Source: Epiperipatus broadwayi
Lineage: Eukaryota; Onychophora; Udeonychophora; Euonychophora; Peripatidae
Direction: 5' to 3'
NCBI GenBank assembly: GCA_028023455.1
Contig: JAQFVV010006203.1
Coordinates: 7,966,821 to 8,030,820, forward strand
Length of the DNA stretch: 64,000 bases
The translations under genes were made by a program, and so were the position numbers. This document shows positions 13,171-25,040 of the stretch, piece after piece; within the stretch, counting starts at the first letter, position 1, and every line of letters starts with the position of its first letter. Below the pieces are notes generated by a model, which was not told the DNA's origin, did not search any database, and saw only the letters and a program-made list of their open reading frames with translations.

Positions 13171-15312
13171 TGTAACGGGCACATGCACATATGCTGTTAC
13201 ATTATTTTTTTATTATTAAACATGAAAAAATAAAAGTTCGCAAATAAAAACTTCTTTTTTTAAGAATTAAAAATTGAAAATTAAAAAATCATCTAAACTC
13301 TAATATATATAAAATCGCACAGATGAGAAATTGAAAAAAGAAACTTTATTAAAAAAAAGAAAAAGTTTTAAAACTAAATTTTCAAGAAAAAGACTTAAAA
13401 GATTTAAAGATAAAAAAATTAATTAATGTTATTGAAAAATGGAAATGATTATTTTAATTAGTCCAAGTGAACTAGCCCTTGGGCATTTAAATGTATAAGC
13501 AACGGTCAGATAGGAAAACAATAGAAACTAATAGCAAATAAAAAGAAATCCCTTAGGAATTGGACCTCAATGAAAGGGTCTTCATCAACATGATGTAATG
13601 CTGAGTTAATCCGCAAAATTAATATAAAAGGAAAGGTTTGGAAATAAAAAAATAATTATTATTAAGAGAGGACAGATATGTGTTAAGTCAGAGAAGGTTG
13701 GAGAAGGGATTGAAAGATGCACTCTCAATTCCTTCAGTTGTTCAAAAAAATGAAACATCGTTTTCCAATATTGTGGACCACAGGACATCAAGGCCCGAAA
13801 GAATACCATCAACCATAAAAAATCAACAGTTAACTGCACTCCGATCTCCTTATGACTTCGTGGGAATTAACACCTTCCATTACAAGAAATCAGAGACTAT
13901 AGACATTTTTCAAAACAGTAAGAAATATATAATTAATGAACATTTCTAAACAAAAAGAACTCTAAATGCTAAACTTTTCAATATTTTAAATAGAAGAATT
14001 TCCTATCTGACTAAATTAGTTATAATTTTATTTGATGTATTTCTTTTGTAAAATCATTTCCATTTTTTTTTGTTCTTTAAGTTTTTATTATGATTTCTGT
14101 TTTTTGTTAAACTAAATTATATAAATGTTAAATTTAAGTCAGGCATGAAAGGCTATATAGATTTGTGAAGTTTTATTAGGGGAGGGTAATCTTAGTTTAT
14201 TCGTTTCGTAGTTGAATTAGGTCAATGGATTAGATATATTGGTGTAATTAGTAGATGTAGTAAGAGGTTTGCTATGGGCAGAACCGCTAGTATATGCTGC
14301 ACACTCCTGTTTTGCCTATGGAAGGGATAATAAGACGGAGAATGCTGTCCCTTCCTATGGAGTTTTTTTATTGCTCTTCTTGTCAGATAGATGTAGTATT
14401 CCTATCTGGTCGAGTGTCAATTTCTTCTCTTAATCTATATTTGGCTGTCATATTCATATTACATTGAATACATCGATATATCAGATGGATTGATTGGTTT
14501 AATTGCGAACTTTTGGCCTAAGGTTAAATAAGAGATAAAATATTTTCTTTTCAAATGCAATCTATGTAGTCTAATCACACTCGACTCTAAATGCATTAAA
14601 TTTAAGTTGGGTAGCATGGATTCATTATTGGTTAATTATGTTTTTGGTTTTCATATTTAATCAAAGTATATAGACATTCGGTAAATAATGATACCTTATG
14701 GTGAGTATCTAAAATGTATTTATTCAGATGTCTTTTAAGTTATTGGTGTCAATGTGGCATCTTATGATGAATGCCATTGGGTTTTTTATAAATTTCTTTC
14801 TGCAATTCGATCAATGACTTTATATTTTGATCGTGTATGTTTATTTTGAAATGTTTTTAACCGTGTAATCCATGTAACTGATCTATACTCAACATTATAA
14901 AACAAACTTTTATAAATCCATCTGTGCGAACTTATAAAAATTAAAATGTAAATTAAAATCTAAAATCAAAGTTAAAAATGTAAGTTAAATTTTAAAATGT
15001 AAAACTGATACTAAAATATTTTAAATCTTATATATGTTTAAATAAATGTTTGTGTGTTAATTACTGGCAGTGGCTTATTTTATTTATTTTTTAAAAAAAT
15101 ATTCTTAGATAAGAATTTATAAAATATAAATCTCTGCTGTTCCACTGAGCTAGTGACAATGGGCTAATGGTCAGAATCAAAATATATAAAATAAAAAAAA
15201 TTTTTTTTCAAACTTACATATCTGCCTACTATATAAATTTTCTAGGTTCAAATGCCTAGTAGCACCCTGTAGTGTAGATATGTTAAGACTTTTCTTACCC
15301 CAATCATTATAA
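13171..15312 (+). repeat. Long LTR (about 2.1 kb), copy 1
   Basis: It starts TGTAACGGGCACATGCACA after an A/T-rich flank and ends in ATTATAA, immediately before a tRNA-Lys-type primer-binding site at 15314. A second copy at 60535-62490 aligns along the whole length with moderate divergence. A TATAAAAG box lies at 13623-13630, and the second copy has the same box at 61031-61038. No ORF is conserved between the copies, as expected for an LTR; short open frames inside are chance. No gag or pol follows in this orientation, so it is solo or rearranged. Confidence 0.7.
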
Positions 15313-15313
15313 T

Positions 15314-15382
15314 TGGCACCAATGTGGGGCCAATTATAACTGTCTGAAAAAAAAGTTATAATTGGCCCCATGTTGGGCGCCA
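15314..15382. other. Two opposed tRNA-Lys-type primer-binding sites
   Basis: On the plus strand, 15314 begins TGGCACCAATGTGGGGCC. On the minus strand, 15382-15364 reads TGGCGCCCAACATGGGGCC. Both match the known tRNA-Lys1,2 primer site TGGCGCCCAACGTGGGGC, the minus one with a single mismatch. Each is bordered by GTTATAATTGG/CCAATTATAAC, so the whole block forms a compact palindrome. The minus site would need an LTR at higher coordinates, but only a short piece of LTR-like sequence (about 15385-15425, matching about 13890-13925 inverted) is present. Confidence 0.65.
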
Positions 15383-15492
15383 ATTATAACTCTTACTGTT
15401 TTGAAAAATGTCCGTAGTCTGTATCAATAATCAGTGTAAATCCAGAAACATAAAATATACATTATTAGAAGAATGATATATCTCCTGAAGTA

Positions 15493-15540
15493 TGTATTGA
15501 AGCTATACATATATACACATGGAATATATATATATATATA
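15493..15540. repeat. Short flank repeat, inverted partner at 26754-26793
   Basis: The phrase ATTGAAGCTATACATATATA, followed by CACATGGAATAT and (TA)n, occurs here. Its reverse complement begins at about 26764, just outside the right LTR of the downstream element. The CACATGGAATAT(TA)n part is itself repeated at about 15549-15565. The two flanks bracket both LTR elements (15572-26753). Confidence 0.6.
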
Positions 15541-15571
15541 CATATATACACATGGAATATATATATATATA

Positions 15572-17861
15572 TGTCTGCTTCACCATTTACTGTGGTTTAA
15601 CTAAAGACCCAGAGTTCAACCACACTGAATGTAAACTAAATGTAAAGTAGAAAAAATTACAGAATGTTCTTTTAGTTTCAGAAAATGAAATTGAAAGATT
15701 TTATTTTAGATAACGAAATGTAAAGTAGAAAAATTTACTGAATATCCTTTTAATTTCAGAAAATGAAATTGAAAGATTTTATTTTTAGATAATGAAATAA
15801 ACATTCCTAGAGCTCACCAAGGAGATTAATTAGAGATAATAAAAAATAATTAATTAAAAGAAATCCACCGTAATTAAAAAAATAAGATAGAGAACAATGG
15901 AGCTTGGAATGCAAGATGGCCAGCAAGTTGTGTAGATAGAGAGAGTTAGTTAGTTTTCTGCATGGGCTGCCCGAGTCAGTTCAACTAGGAGGACTAGAGA
16001 AATATCACAAGATATTTAGTGAAGAAGAATATAATCAGCTTGTGGGTAAAAGTTCTCACAAAAAAGAGTATATTAACCACAAACCTTTAAAGAAATTTTA
16101 AAGAAAGAATATTTCATGTGCTGTAATGAAAATGGCTGAGTAGACCTCTTTCTCTCTCATCATTTTTCTGAGTTGCTGGAACTGGAATGACTTAATATCA
16201 AAATGAAGAGTCAGTGTTAGAACATTTTCCTGCCTGATCAAATGCCTGCTGCTGGACATGGATCATGAAGTGCACTAAAATCTCCATAAGACTATCTCAT
16301 TAAAAAAAGACGTATGCATTTCCCATTTACCGGTAATATAAATCATTGTATTAGTTTGTTATATATTTAAATGTTTTCATTAACAAAAACATATACGTAA
16401 CTTTTTGTTTTATTATATATAATGTATTTGTGTGATTAATTAATTTTTAAAGCATTTTTCTTAACAGGGCAGAATAATAAAAATATTCTGTCATTATTTT
16501 TTATATGTATATGTAGTCATTTTATTTAGAGTGGAGTGATTTGAAATAACCTGTACATTTTAAATGTGGGAGAGAGCGTTTTTTTTATAATCAAGAAATG
16601 TTAAAGAAGTTTTATTGATAGAGGTAGGAGAGTTGGTTAAATAGAGTTCTAACATATTTTATTAAACCACTAGTAAATAAATAAATATAGCTAAATCGAT
16701 CATATAAAGATCGATAAATATAAGGGGATTTTTTTTCTTAATCTAAACTTTTACCTCAGTTTTGTAGAGCTTTGGTGTCATGAGATTTTAGATGCTCGTA
16801 TTTAATTCAGGCTTGATTTTTTTAAATGGATTATTATTCCATCTTAATCTTTTGGTATTACTTGGGGAGGCAAAAACAGCTTTATAAATATGTCTTAAGT
16901 CAATCTCCATATTGGTGGGCTTATCTTCGGAAATCTCTGGATAAAAATTCCATAAATCATTATATGTAAAATCTATAAATGACTGGACATAAACATTGTG
17001 CTCTGTTCCAAACCCAGATTATGCTCTGCGAAAGGGTTTTTTCTCATCCTACTATGTTCTAGGGTCAGAGCGCTATCCAGCCTCATTTCTTTTACATTCA
17101 TCGTATGAGAAAATATCTCAGAAAAACCCTGCCTACCAAAAAAAAAGAAAAAAATAAGGAATCTCTGAGTAATACATATTTAGTAATACTTTTGTTCTTT
17201 AAGCCTGACTATCTTCTATACTCAAAGCACTACACTGAAAAACCTAATGATGTTGTTGAGATAAAGGGGGAAAAGAAAAGAACAAAGGGGCTTTCAAATT
17301 TAAGTTGCTGGCTATGTTTTAAATCATAGCTAAAAGAACATCTATGTAACTAGTGATCTGTTTGTTAAGATTTTCTTTTTTTCTACCACCTCTGGTTGAC
17401 CCCTTTTACTCTCTCACTCTCATTTCCTTGAATCATTCACTCTATGCCCAGTAAATGTGATATTTTGTAAAATGATACCGAGGTTTATTGCCTATCTATA
17501 GTTATTGTTAATCCATTAATGTTCTTGGGTAGGCTGAGACATTACTGACCACCTCTTTAGAGAGTGATCTTTGTTTATTTCTTTTTTTGATAATAAATTG
17601 TAATTCTCTTGTAAACAATAAATTTCTATTTTATTTTAATACATTCACATATTACTTTCTTATCTGTAAATTCCCCCTCTGAGTCTTGTCTCTCCCTGAC
17701 CACCAGGCATATATTGAAAAGAAATTCTAGTGAGGTTATGGAGAGTAAGTCACTTAGTGGCAATCTGGAGGAGTAGGTGAAGTTCAAACCCTCAATCTGC
17801 ATCTCTAGATTGGGTTAAAGCAGCTCTACTCTTCATACCATTACAGTTTTTTTGTATAATC
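15572..17861 (+). repeat. Inverted LTR, left arm (about 2.3 kb)
   Basis: It begins TGTCTGCTTCACCATT directly after (TA)n and ends GTATAATC near 17861. Along its whole length it is the reverse complement of 18806-21097, with scattered differences. A 74-codon frame at 17105-17329 is shared with the other arm but shows no domain and is probably chance. The 3' end is joined to an inverted gag fragment instead of a primer-binding site, so this LTR is in the wrong orientation for a normal retrotransposon. Confidence 0.7.
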
Positions 17862-17865
17862 TGTT

Positions 17866-18264
17866 TAACCAACTCTCCCACCTCTCTCCAATGTCTCCTC
17901 TAAAAGTTTTTATTTGTATGACCTTTGTAACAAGAGGGCTATCTATTTTGTGTAAATCTGTTAGATTCTTTTTACTATTTGTTTCCACATTAGCCTATTG
18001 GAATTGCTCATTTCTTGTTTCAGATATCAGTTTTTTATCTTGTAAAGTTCTTTCTACTCTCTGTTGTTCCATTTGTTTTTCCATTTTCTCCATTCTTACT
18101 CCCAAGTCTTTGATCATTTGAAACAGCAGTTCCATACCTTTGATGTCTGCTGTGTTCATATGACTATCCCTAATTCTTGGGGTTTGGTCTTGCACCATAC
18201 TTTCTGACAGCTGATTTGTGTCATCTAGTGTGACATCATAGATTTAGTCTTGTATATTACTCAT
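17866..18264 (-). pseudogene. gag: Ty3/gypsy-type gag N-terminus, truncated by the left LTR
   Basis: From a start at 18264 (MSNIQD) the minus strand reads a charged N-terminal region, interrupted by one stop, then a clear coiled coil (MEKMEKQMEQQRVE) in the 17995-18198 frame. After a second stop comes FRGDIGERWESWLNR, which resembles the opening of the gypsy capsid region. Reading ends at 17866, where the inverted LTR begins. Gag normally forms the virus-like particle. This copy has two stops and loses everything after the first third. The primer-binding site and right LTR lie upstream in the correct order, so the right half of the palindrome is the original 5' end of an element. Confidence 0.6.
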
Positions 18265-18787
18265 ATTTGAAAGATAAAAATAAAAGAGAAAGAAAAAAAA
18301 TTGAGTTTTCTTGAAGTGTTTTTGGTTTAATGTCACTCTCTCCCAATCATCTCCTTACTGTTGCTGAACTCAGTATGTTGGTTTTCTTGAAGTGTGTTTT
18401 CCTGCCCAGTTTGTTTCTTTCTGCTGCTAGCATATATAATCACTAAATGTACATAGACCTCCATTAGCCATATGTCTATATAGTAATGAAATTAAAATTT
18501 GCAGAAAATTTTTTTTTTGACTTGACCACCTTTGTTCTGCTCCACAATGATCACTATGTCGCCTCACACCACTGAAAAATAGAAAAAAACAAGTATTAGT
18601 ATATATTTTTATAATGATTATTCCAACCAGTGTTTGGTTGGTTTCAACACATGTACTTTTATATATAAACCACAACCAAAAAAAAATTTTCAGAGAGAGC
18701 AAAAAGCGCAGTGAAAAAATATATCTACACTATTGTCATCATCATCAATTTTACCTATTCCCCTCTCAGGGTCTATCTCTGAGGTAA

Positions 18788-18805
18788 GGCCAACTTGGGA
18801 TGTCA
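18788..18805 (-). other. Primer-binding-site candidate of the inverted-LTR element
   Basis: On the minus strand TGACATCCCAAGTTGGCC lies immediately downstream of the right LTR and about 525 bases before the gag start. That is where a primer-binding site belongs. I cannot name the matching tRNA; it is not the Lys-type site used by the neighbouring elements. Confidence 0.45.
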
Positions 18806-20521
18806 GATTATACAAAAAAAATCTGTAATGGTATGAAGAGTAGAGCTGCTTTAACCTAATCTAGAGATGCAGGTTGAGGGGGTTCGAACCTCACCTACTC
18901 CTCCAGATTGCCATTAAGTGACTTACTCTCCATAACCTCACTAGAATTTCTCAATATATGCTTGGTGGTCAGGGAGAGAGAAGACTCAGAGGGGGAATTT
19001 ACAGATAAGAAAGCGATATGTGAATGTATTAAAATAAAATAGAAATTTATTGTTTACAAAAGAATTACCATTTATTATCAAAAAAAGAAATAAACAAAGA
19101 TCACTCTCTAAAGAGGCAGTTAGTAATCTCTCGGCCTACCCAAGAGCATTAATGGATTAACAATAACTATAGATATGCAGTAAACCTTGGTTTCATTTTT
19201 ACAAATTATCACATTTACTGGGCATAGAGTGAATGATTCAAGGAAATGAAAGAGTGAGAGAGTAAAAGGGGTCACCCATAGGTGGTAGAAAAAAAAGAAA
19301 ATCTTAACAAACAGATCACTAGTTACATAGAAGTTCATTTAGCTATGATTTAAAACATAGCCAGCAACTTAAATTTGAAACCCCCTTTGTTCTTTTCTTT
19401 CCCCCCTTTACCTCACCAACATCATCAGGTTTTTCAGTGTAGTGCTTTGAGTATAGAAGATAGTCAGGCTTAAAGAACAAATGTATTACTAAATATGTAT
19501 TACTCAGTGATTCGTTATTTTTCTTCTTTTCTTGGTAGGCAGGATTTTTCCAAGATATTTTCCTATATGAGGAATGTAAAAGAAATGAGGCTGGATAGTG
19601 CTCCAACTCTAAAACAGTAGGATGAGAAGGAACCCGTTTGCAGAGCATGATCTGGTTTCAGAACAGAGCACAATGCTTATGCTCAGTCATTTATAGATTT
19701 TACATATAATGATTTCTGAAAATTTTATCCGGAGATTTCCGAAAATAGGCCCACCAATATGGAGATTGACTTAAAACATATTTATAAAGATGTTTCCACC
19801 TCCCCAAGTAATACCAAAAGATTAAGATGGAATAATATAATCTGTTTAAAAAAAAATCAAGCCTGAATTAAATACGAGTATCTAAATTCTCATGACACCA
19901 AAGTTCTACAAAACTGAGGTAAAAGTTTAGATTAAGAAAAGATATCCCCTTATATTTATTGATCTTTATATGATCGATTTAGCTATATTTATTTATTTAC
20001 TAGTGGCTTAATAAAATATGTTAGAACTCTATTTAACCAACTCTCCCACCTCTATCAATAAAACTTTTTTAACATTTCTTGATTATAAAAAAAAACACTC
20101 TCTCCCGCATTTAAAGTGTACAGGTTATTTCAAATCACTCCACTCTAAATAAAATGACTACATATATATATATATATATATAAGAATAATGACAGAATAT
20201 TTTTATTATTCTGCCCTATTAAAAAAAACGCTTTAAAAATTAATTAATCACACAAATACATTATATATAATAAAACAAAAAGTTATGTATACATATTTGT
20301 TAATGAAAACATTTAAATATATAACAAACACTAATACAATGATTTATATTACCAGTAAATGGGTAATGCATACATCTTTTTTTAATGAGATAGTCTTATG
20401 GAGATTTTAGTGCACTTCATGATCCATGTCTGGCAGCCGGCATTTGATCAGGCAGAAAAATGTTCTAACACTGACTCTTCATTTTGATATTAAATCATTC
20501 CAGTTCCAGCATCTTAGAAAA

Positions 20522-20598
<77 letters not shown>

Positions 20599-21093
20599 TC
20601 TACTCAGCCATTTCCATTACTGTGCACGAAAAATTCTTTCTTTAAAATTTCTTTAAAGGTTTGTGGTTAATATAATCTTCTTTGCTAGAAATTTTACCGC
20701 CAAGCTGATTATATTCTTCTTCATTAAATATCTTGTGATATTTCCCTAGTCCTACTAGTTGAACTGACTCAGGCAAAGACCGTGTAGAAAACTAACTAAC
20801 TCTAATCTATCTACACAACTTGCTGGTCATCTTGCATTCCAATCTCCATTGTTCTCTATCTTTTTTTTTAATTATGGTGGATTTTTTTTAAATTAATTAT
20901 TTTTTTATTATCTCTAATTAATCTCCTTGGTGAGCTCTAGGAATTTTTATTTCATTATCTAAAAATAAAATCTTTCAATTTCATTTTCTGAAATTAAAAG
21001 GACATTCCGTAAATTTTTCTACTTTACATTTAGTTTACATTCATGGTGGTTGAATTCTGGGTCTTTAGTTAAACCACAGTGAATGGTGTAGCA

Positions 21094-21097
<4 letters not shown>
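18806..21097 (-). repeat. Inverted LTR, right arm (about 2.3 kb), original 5' LTR
   Basis: On the minus strand it begins TGTCTGCTACACCATTC at 21097, next to (TA)n, and ends GTATAATC at 18806, followed by a primer-binding-site candidate and gag. It mirrors 15572-17861. It carries a 101-codon frame (19343-19648) whose tail matches the short frame in the other arm; there is no recognised domain. It differs conspicuously from the left arm by a long (GA)n expansion. Confidence 0.7.
20526..20595. repeat. (GA)n microsatellite, about 70 bp
   Basis: An uninterrupted GA run lies within the right LTR arm. The matching place in the left arm (about 16140-16165) has only a short CTCTTTCTCTCTC stretch. The expansion therefore happened after the two arms arose. 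The Arg/Glu-repeat frame it creates is not a gene. Confidence 0.95.

Positions 21098-21136
<39 letters not shown>
21098..21136. repeat. (TA)n tract between two LTR elements
   Basis: A pure TA repeat separates the end of one LTR (21097) from the start of the next (21137). Similar TA tracts border many elements in this window. Confidence 0.95.
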
Positions 21137-21139
<3 letters not shown>

Positions 21140-22673
21140 AACCGGACCACCAACACACAACCCTTTTTTGCATTTATTTTCTGATGAGCATGTTGCAGGA
21201 AGGAACCAACAATTGGCATTACCCAATGCAGATGTTAAACCTACCCTTCACAACAATATTTCCTGCTCATCAGAGGATATAGCACCATAGAGGCTGGAAG
21301 CATCTAGTTATTTATATGTTTGGTTTTCCAAACAGTGCCACTAGAGTTCAATATCACTACAACCTTATGTACCTGGGTCTAGTTATGCCAGACGTAACTC
21401 AGGAGGCATGATGTTCTCGTGAATCAGTGCAATGAATGATGCAATAAAAAACAAATTAGATTTGAACAACTGGAACCAAAATGAATTTTAAGTAACAATT
21501 TTATTTAATAACAATTAATAAGTAAGTCCCTCTAATATATTTCCTGTAATGAAAAGAAGAGTAAAGGAATACATTTCAAATAGATTGTCCAAGCAGAACT
21601 CATTTTTCAGTTCAGGTGATGAGAAGATTATGGATACATTTTCAATAGATTGTCCAAGCAAAACTTATTTTTCAGTTCAAGTGATGAGAAGATTATAGAT
21701 GCATTTCCAATAAATTGTCCAAGCAAAACTCATTTTTCAGTTCAAGTGATGAGAAGATTATAGGTACATTTTCAGTAGATTGTCCAAGCAAAACTCATTT
21801 TCAGTTCAAGTGATGAGAAGTGTTTTAAGCAGTATGCATATATAATTCATGTGCACAATTTTAGTCCATAGAATCATTAAAATAGATATATGTATGATAT
21901 TACTAAGTAAATGTTTTAACCATTTATTCCAGGGCTTTTAGAAGTATTTTTAAATAGTACACATATATAATTTATAAAATAATTAGCATTTAACTAATGA
22001 AATATACGTGAGTGTTTTAATTAAATAACACAATTTTCATTTCTTGTGTGTTTTCAATTAAGGGAAAGCAAAGAAACAAAAAACATCATCAACTTTTGAC
22101 TAAGTTAATATCTTTTGCAAAATAATTTTTCTTGTTTTCTTATAAATACATATACATATCAAATATTTATGAAATTGTTACCTTATCTTATCCATTTCTT
22201 CTTTAACTTCAAGTGGCATGCTAAAGCCTACACAAAACAAAAGAAAAGGGCATTGTCATTGGTATTTTTAATGATGTTAAAACAGGCAAAAATGGAGGTT
22301 CATGGTGCAGACAAAGAGAGAATGTCAAGGGATTATTCTTGCATTGGTATGATTTCCATATTAATTCTTTCCTTTTTTCATCATTAATGGTGACTGTAAA
22401 TATTATCTTCTAAGATTATGATGCTCAGCTGTTAGTTAAATAGTGAAATAACCGATAAAAAACTGAATTTTTCACTATTCACTTTTCTTACAACAAATGG
22501 TTGAACGAAAGAACAAACATTCTTCTCCACATCACTATTATGCATTAATCTTCAGATTGATTAGACAGCTCAGCCCCCTATATTTTATTTGTTGCAGCTT
22601 TTTTTTAAAGTGGTAGGGCAAAGTAGTTTTTTTCTAAAATACATGCACATGTGAAACAAGTATGCTCGTTTCA
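21137..22673 (-). repeat. 3' LTR of the gag-only element
   Basis: Bounds are TGTAACCGGACC at the left and GCTCGTTTCA at the right (TG...CA on either strand). Within it, about 21560-21830 holds four tandem copies of a ~64-bp unit containing ATTGTCCAAGCA and TTCAGTTCA(A/G)GTGATGAGAAG. It is about 175 bp shorter than its partner, mainly because it has one instead of two copies of a segment present at about 25770-25990 in the other LTR. Confidence 0.8.
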
Positions 22674-22690
22674 TTACCCCCCACCAAATT
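22674..22690 (-). other. Polypurine tract
   Basis: On the minus strand GGTGGGGGGTAA abuts the start of the 3' LTR. This is the expected plus-strand primer position for reverse transcription. Confidence 0.7.
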
Positions 22691-22770
22691 TTAAGATGAA
22701 ATCGCCTAGAAGTACGATTTCATTCCACATATTATATACTTCATCTCTCATTACTGCATCTCTACTGGTT

Positions 22771-23230
22771 TTAGATGTGCTGATGAAATAGGTAAGATGA
22801 GCTGGAAAAGTGAATACATGGACTGTAGCCTCCAATGCCAGAATAAGTAGATGGCCAAGCATAAACCACTAGTACACCCTGCACCATGATGTCACAAGAA
22901 AATACCTCATTTTTAAGTACTACCTCTCTTGTACCTAGAAGTATCTTCCAACTAAGAGTAGGAGCCAGAATAAAAAACAATTTGGCAATCAGCCAACCCT
23001 GCTCAACTTCCGTGAGTCTTAAGGGCTTATTCATTTGGGTATATTCATGAGACCAAGGCCTATACACGAGGCCTATAAATACACACTATTGGACTACTCT
23101 CGGAGGTCAACATACAGGTCTGGATAGTGCCGAGCATATACTTCACAGCATTATAACACAACACATCCAAGCAGCTCTGCTCAATCTTCCACTGATCTCA
23201 ACATGAAAAACACAAGTCCATGCATCACTA
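22771..23230 (-). other. Unassigned internal segment before the polypurine tract
   Basis: A 98-codon frame (22771-23067) reads a mixed hydrophobic sequence with no motif I recognise. In a complete element this place would hold the end of pol, an envelope gene or untranslated sequence. I see no transmembrane-signal architecture that would support an envelope, so no function is proposed. Confidence 0.3.
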
Positions 23231-23238
23231 CATCACAC

Positions 23239-24737
23239 TCACAATCTTTTTCCATCAGCTTTCTCTATTTTATTGTTCTGAATTATAACTACTGTTTGGT
23301 TTAGGAGACTGAGGATCATGATCAGTTCTCCTATAATACTCTTCTGTATTATAACTGCAACCCAGTTTAGGAGACTGAAGATCATGATCAGTTCTCCTAT
23401 AATGCTCTTCTGTATTATGAGGTAACACACTTCTGGATCATCTTTTTGTTGGGAGTTTCTCATGCTCAACATCACTGTGGTGGCTTGCTTCTTCACTTCC
23501 ATATTTTCTTTTCTGATCCTTGTTACTGATTGATCTTCTAATTACATGGGTCTGATATAGACCATGAACACCATCTATGGGTTTCTCCTGTTCCTCTTCC
23601 ATGGTGGTACTTCATTTTTACATAAAAGTTTCTTTTTAAATGGTTCTTCTGCCATAGTAATTATTTTTTTGGTATTTGTAAAAGTTTCTTGTTGCTTAAT
23701 TTTTTTCATACTGATAAATCCTGTTTTGAGATTCGTTTTTGGTGTCTTTTCCTGCATAAGCAAGTATATTTTTAATAACTGTCTTTATATATTTTTTTTG
23801 TACTCAATTTCTGATTTGAGTTTATTGAGTTTTTGTTTATAATTTTTATATATGGCTGAGGACTAATACACTTTTCTTTCCAATTTATGGTTTCTTTCTC
23901 TATCTCTGTTACTATTTCATAGCATATATCAGACAATTTTTCTGAATTATTTTCTTCTATATTGGACAGTTCCTTCGTTATATGAGAATTAAATTTTTGA
24001 TTATGTTTATTTTCATGTTTTTCATCTTTTTGCAGATCAGAAGATTTTAATTTTGCTTTATTAGATTCATTTCATCCATTTGAAACTCTTTTACTGTGTT
24101 TGATACTATTTCAGTCTCAGATTCTGTATATACTGTTTCTTTCTTTTCAATTTTAGAGATATATTCCACAATCAGAAGTTTTCCTGAAGGTGGACTGACA
24201 ATTTCGAAATCACCCTTTGTCATTTCAATTTCTTCCTTTTTAACAACCTCAAATTTTGCTTCATCAGTAATAGGATATTCAATTTGTGATTCTTTTAAAA
24301 TATCTTTGGTTGGAAATTCTAAAGTTTTCTCCTCATCCAATTTTTTAGACTGAGTTATTTCTTTTATTAACTGGTTGAACTTTTCATTCTGATTTTTTAT
24401 TGCTTCTATGATTTGTTTTTCTATTCTTTGGTTTGCTTCTATTCCTTGCTTCTTATCTTCTTCTCTTTGTTTACCTCTTTTTTGTCATCTTCTTCTCATT
24501 GTTTGATATCATCTTCTCTTTGTTTATCTCTTTTTTGTTATCATCTTCTCTTTGTTTATCTCTTTTTTTGTTATCATCTTCTCTTTGTTCATCTCTTTTC
24601 TTGTGGTCTGCTTTTATAATTTCCATTAACTGGGCTAACATGGACATCTCCCCTGTTTTCTCTGATTGCTCACCTGCTTTGGCTTCTTGTTTATCTTCTT
24701 TCTCAGGAAGATCCTCTATGCTTTCTGTATTCATCAT
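23239..24737 (-). pseudogene. gag: Gag-like polyprotein of the gag-only element, frameshifted
   Basis: It starts at 24737 (MMNTESIEDL), about 280 bases after the primer-binding site. The first 88 codons are charged and coiled-coil-like and include a tandem 11-residue unit (KKRDEQREDDN, KKRDKQREDDN, then a shifted copy). The repeat changes frame in an A run near 24540, so the open frame ends at 24471. A second open block (24047-24340) is acidic, with TKDILKESQIEYPITDEAK. Further down, the hydrophilic frame across 23420-23285 holds a two-copy ~66-bp repeat encoding YRRTDHD twice. No zinc knuckle is visible. The role as a particle protein is inferred from position and composition. Confidence 0.5.
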
Positions 24738-25018
24738 TTTTTGTTTTTGATCTGGTTATCATCAGTATTTTATTCTACAGTTTATGTGTATTTTTTTATT
24801 TCAACTTTGATAAGCTTCTCTCTCCATCCACACCATGATTTAACTCCATCCTCTTTAAAATACCTGTTTTATTCTCTATGCCATTCATTTCTGTGTTGTT
24901 TTGCCTTTAAACTTTTATTTTTCCACCCTTCTTGAATTAATCATATCACTGCATCATATGCACCGTTCATATCACAGAATTGTGATCTGCTTATGCCTAT
25001 GGGTAGGCTAGATAGATA

Positions 25019-25037
25019 AGGCCCCATGTTGGGCACT
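25019..25037 (-). other. tRNA-Lys-type primer-binding site
   Basis: On the minus strand TAGTGCCCAACATGGGGCC follows the 5' LTR after a few bases. It matches the tRNA-Lys1,2 primer site with three differences. The same type of site occurs at 15314-15382, so two different LTR families here use the same primer class. Confidence 0.7.
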
Positions 25038-25040
25038 AAA

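Noticed and set aside
15177-15383. 68-codon minus-strand frame with a part shared at 62302-62487
   Set aside because: The shared part follows from homology of the two LTR copies; the frames are not otherwise conserved.
20426-20656. Frame with a long Arg/Glu repeat
   Set aside because: It is created by the (GA)n microsatellite.
21019-21219. Frame with a Tyr/Ile repeat
   Set aside because: It is created by the (TA)n tract between two LTR elements.
21560-21840. Regular ~64-bp repeats considered as a CRISPR array
   Set aside because: The repeats are contiguous without unique spacers, lie inside an LTR of a eukaryotic element, and recur in the partner LTR.
23564-23842. 92-codon hydrophobic plus-strand frame
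   Set aside because: It is antisense to the gag region; no signal or domain beyond composition.
24096-24935. Hydrophobic plus-strand frames that look like membrane proteins
   Set aside because: They are antisense to the Lys/Glu-rich gag frames; Phe/Ser/Leu-rich shadows are expected opposite such sequence.
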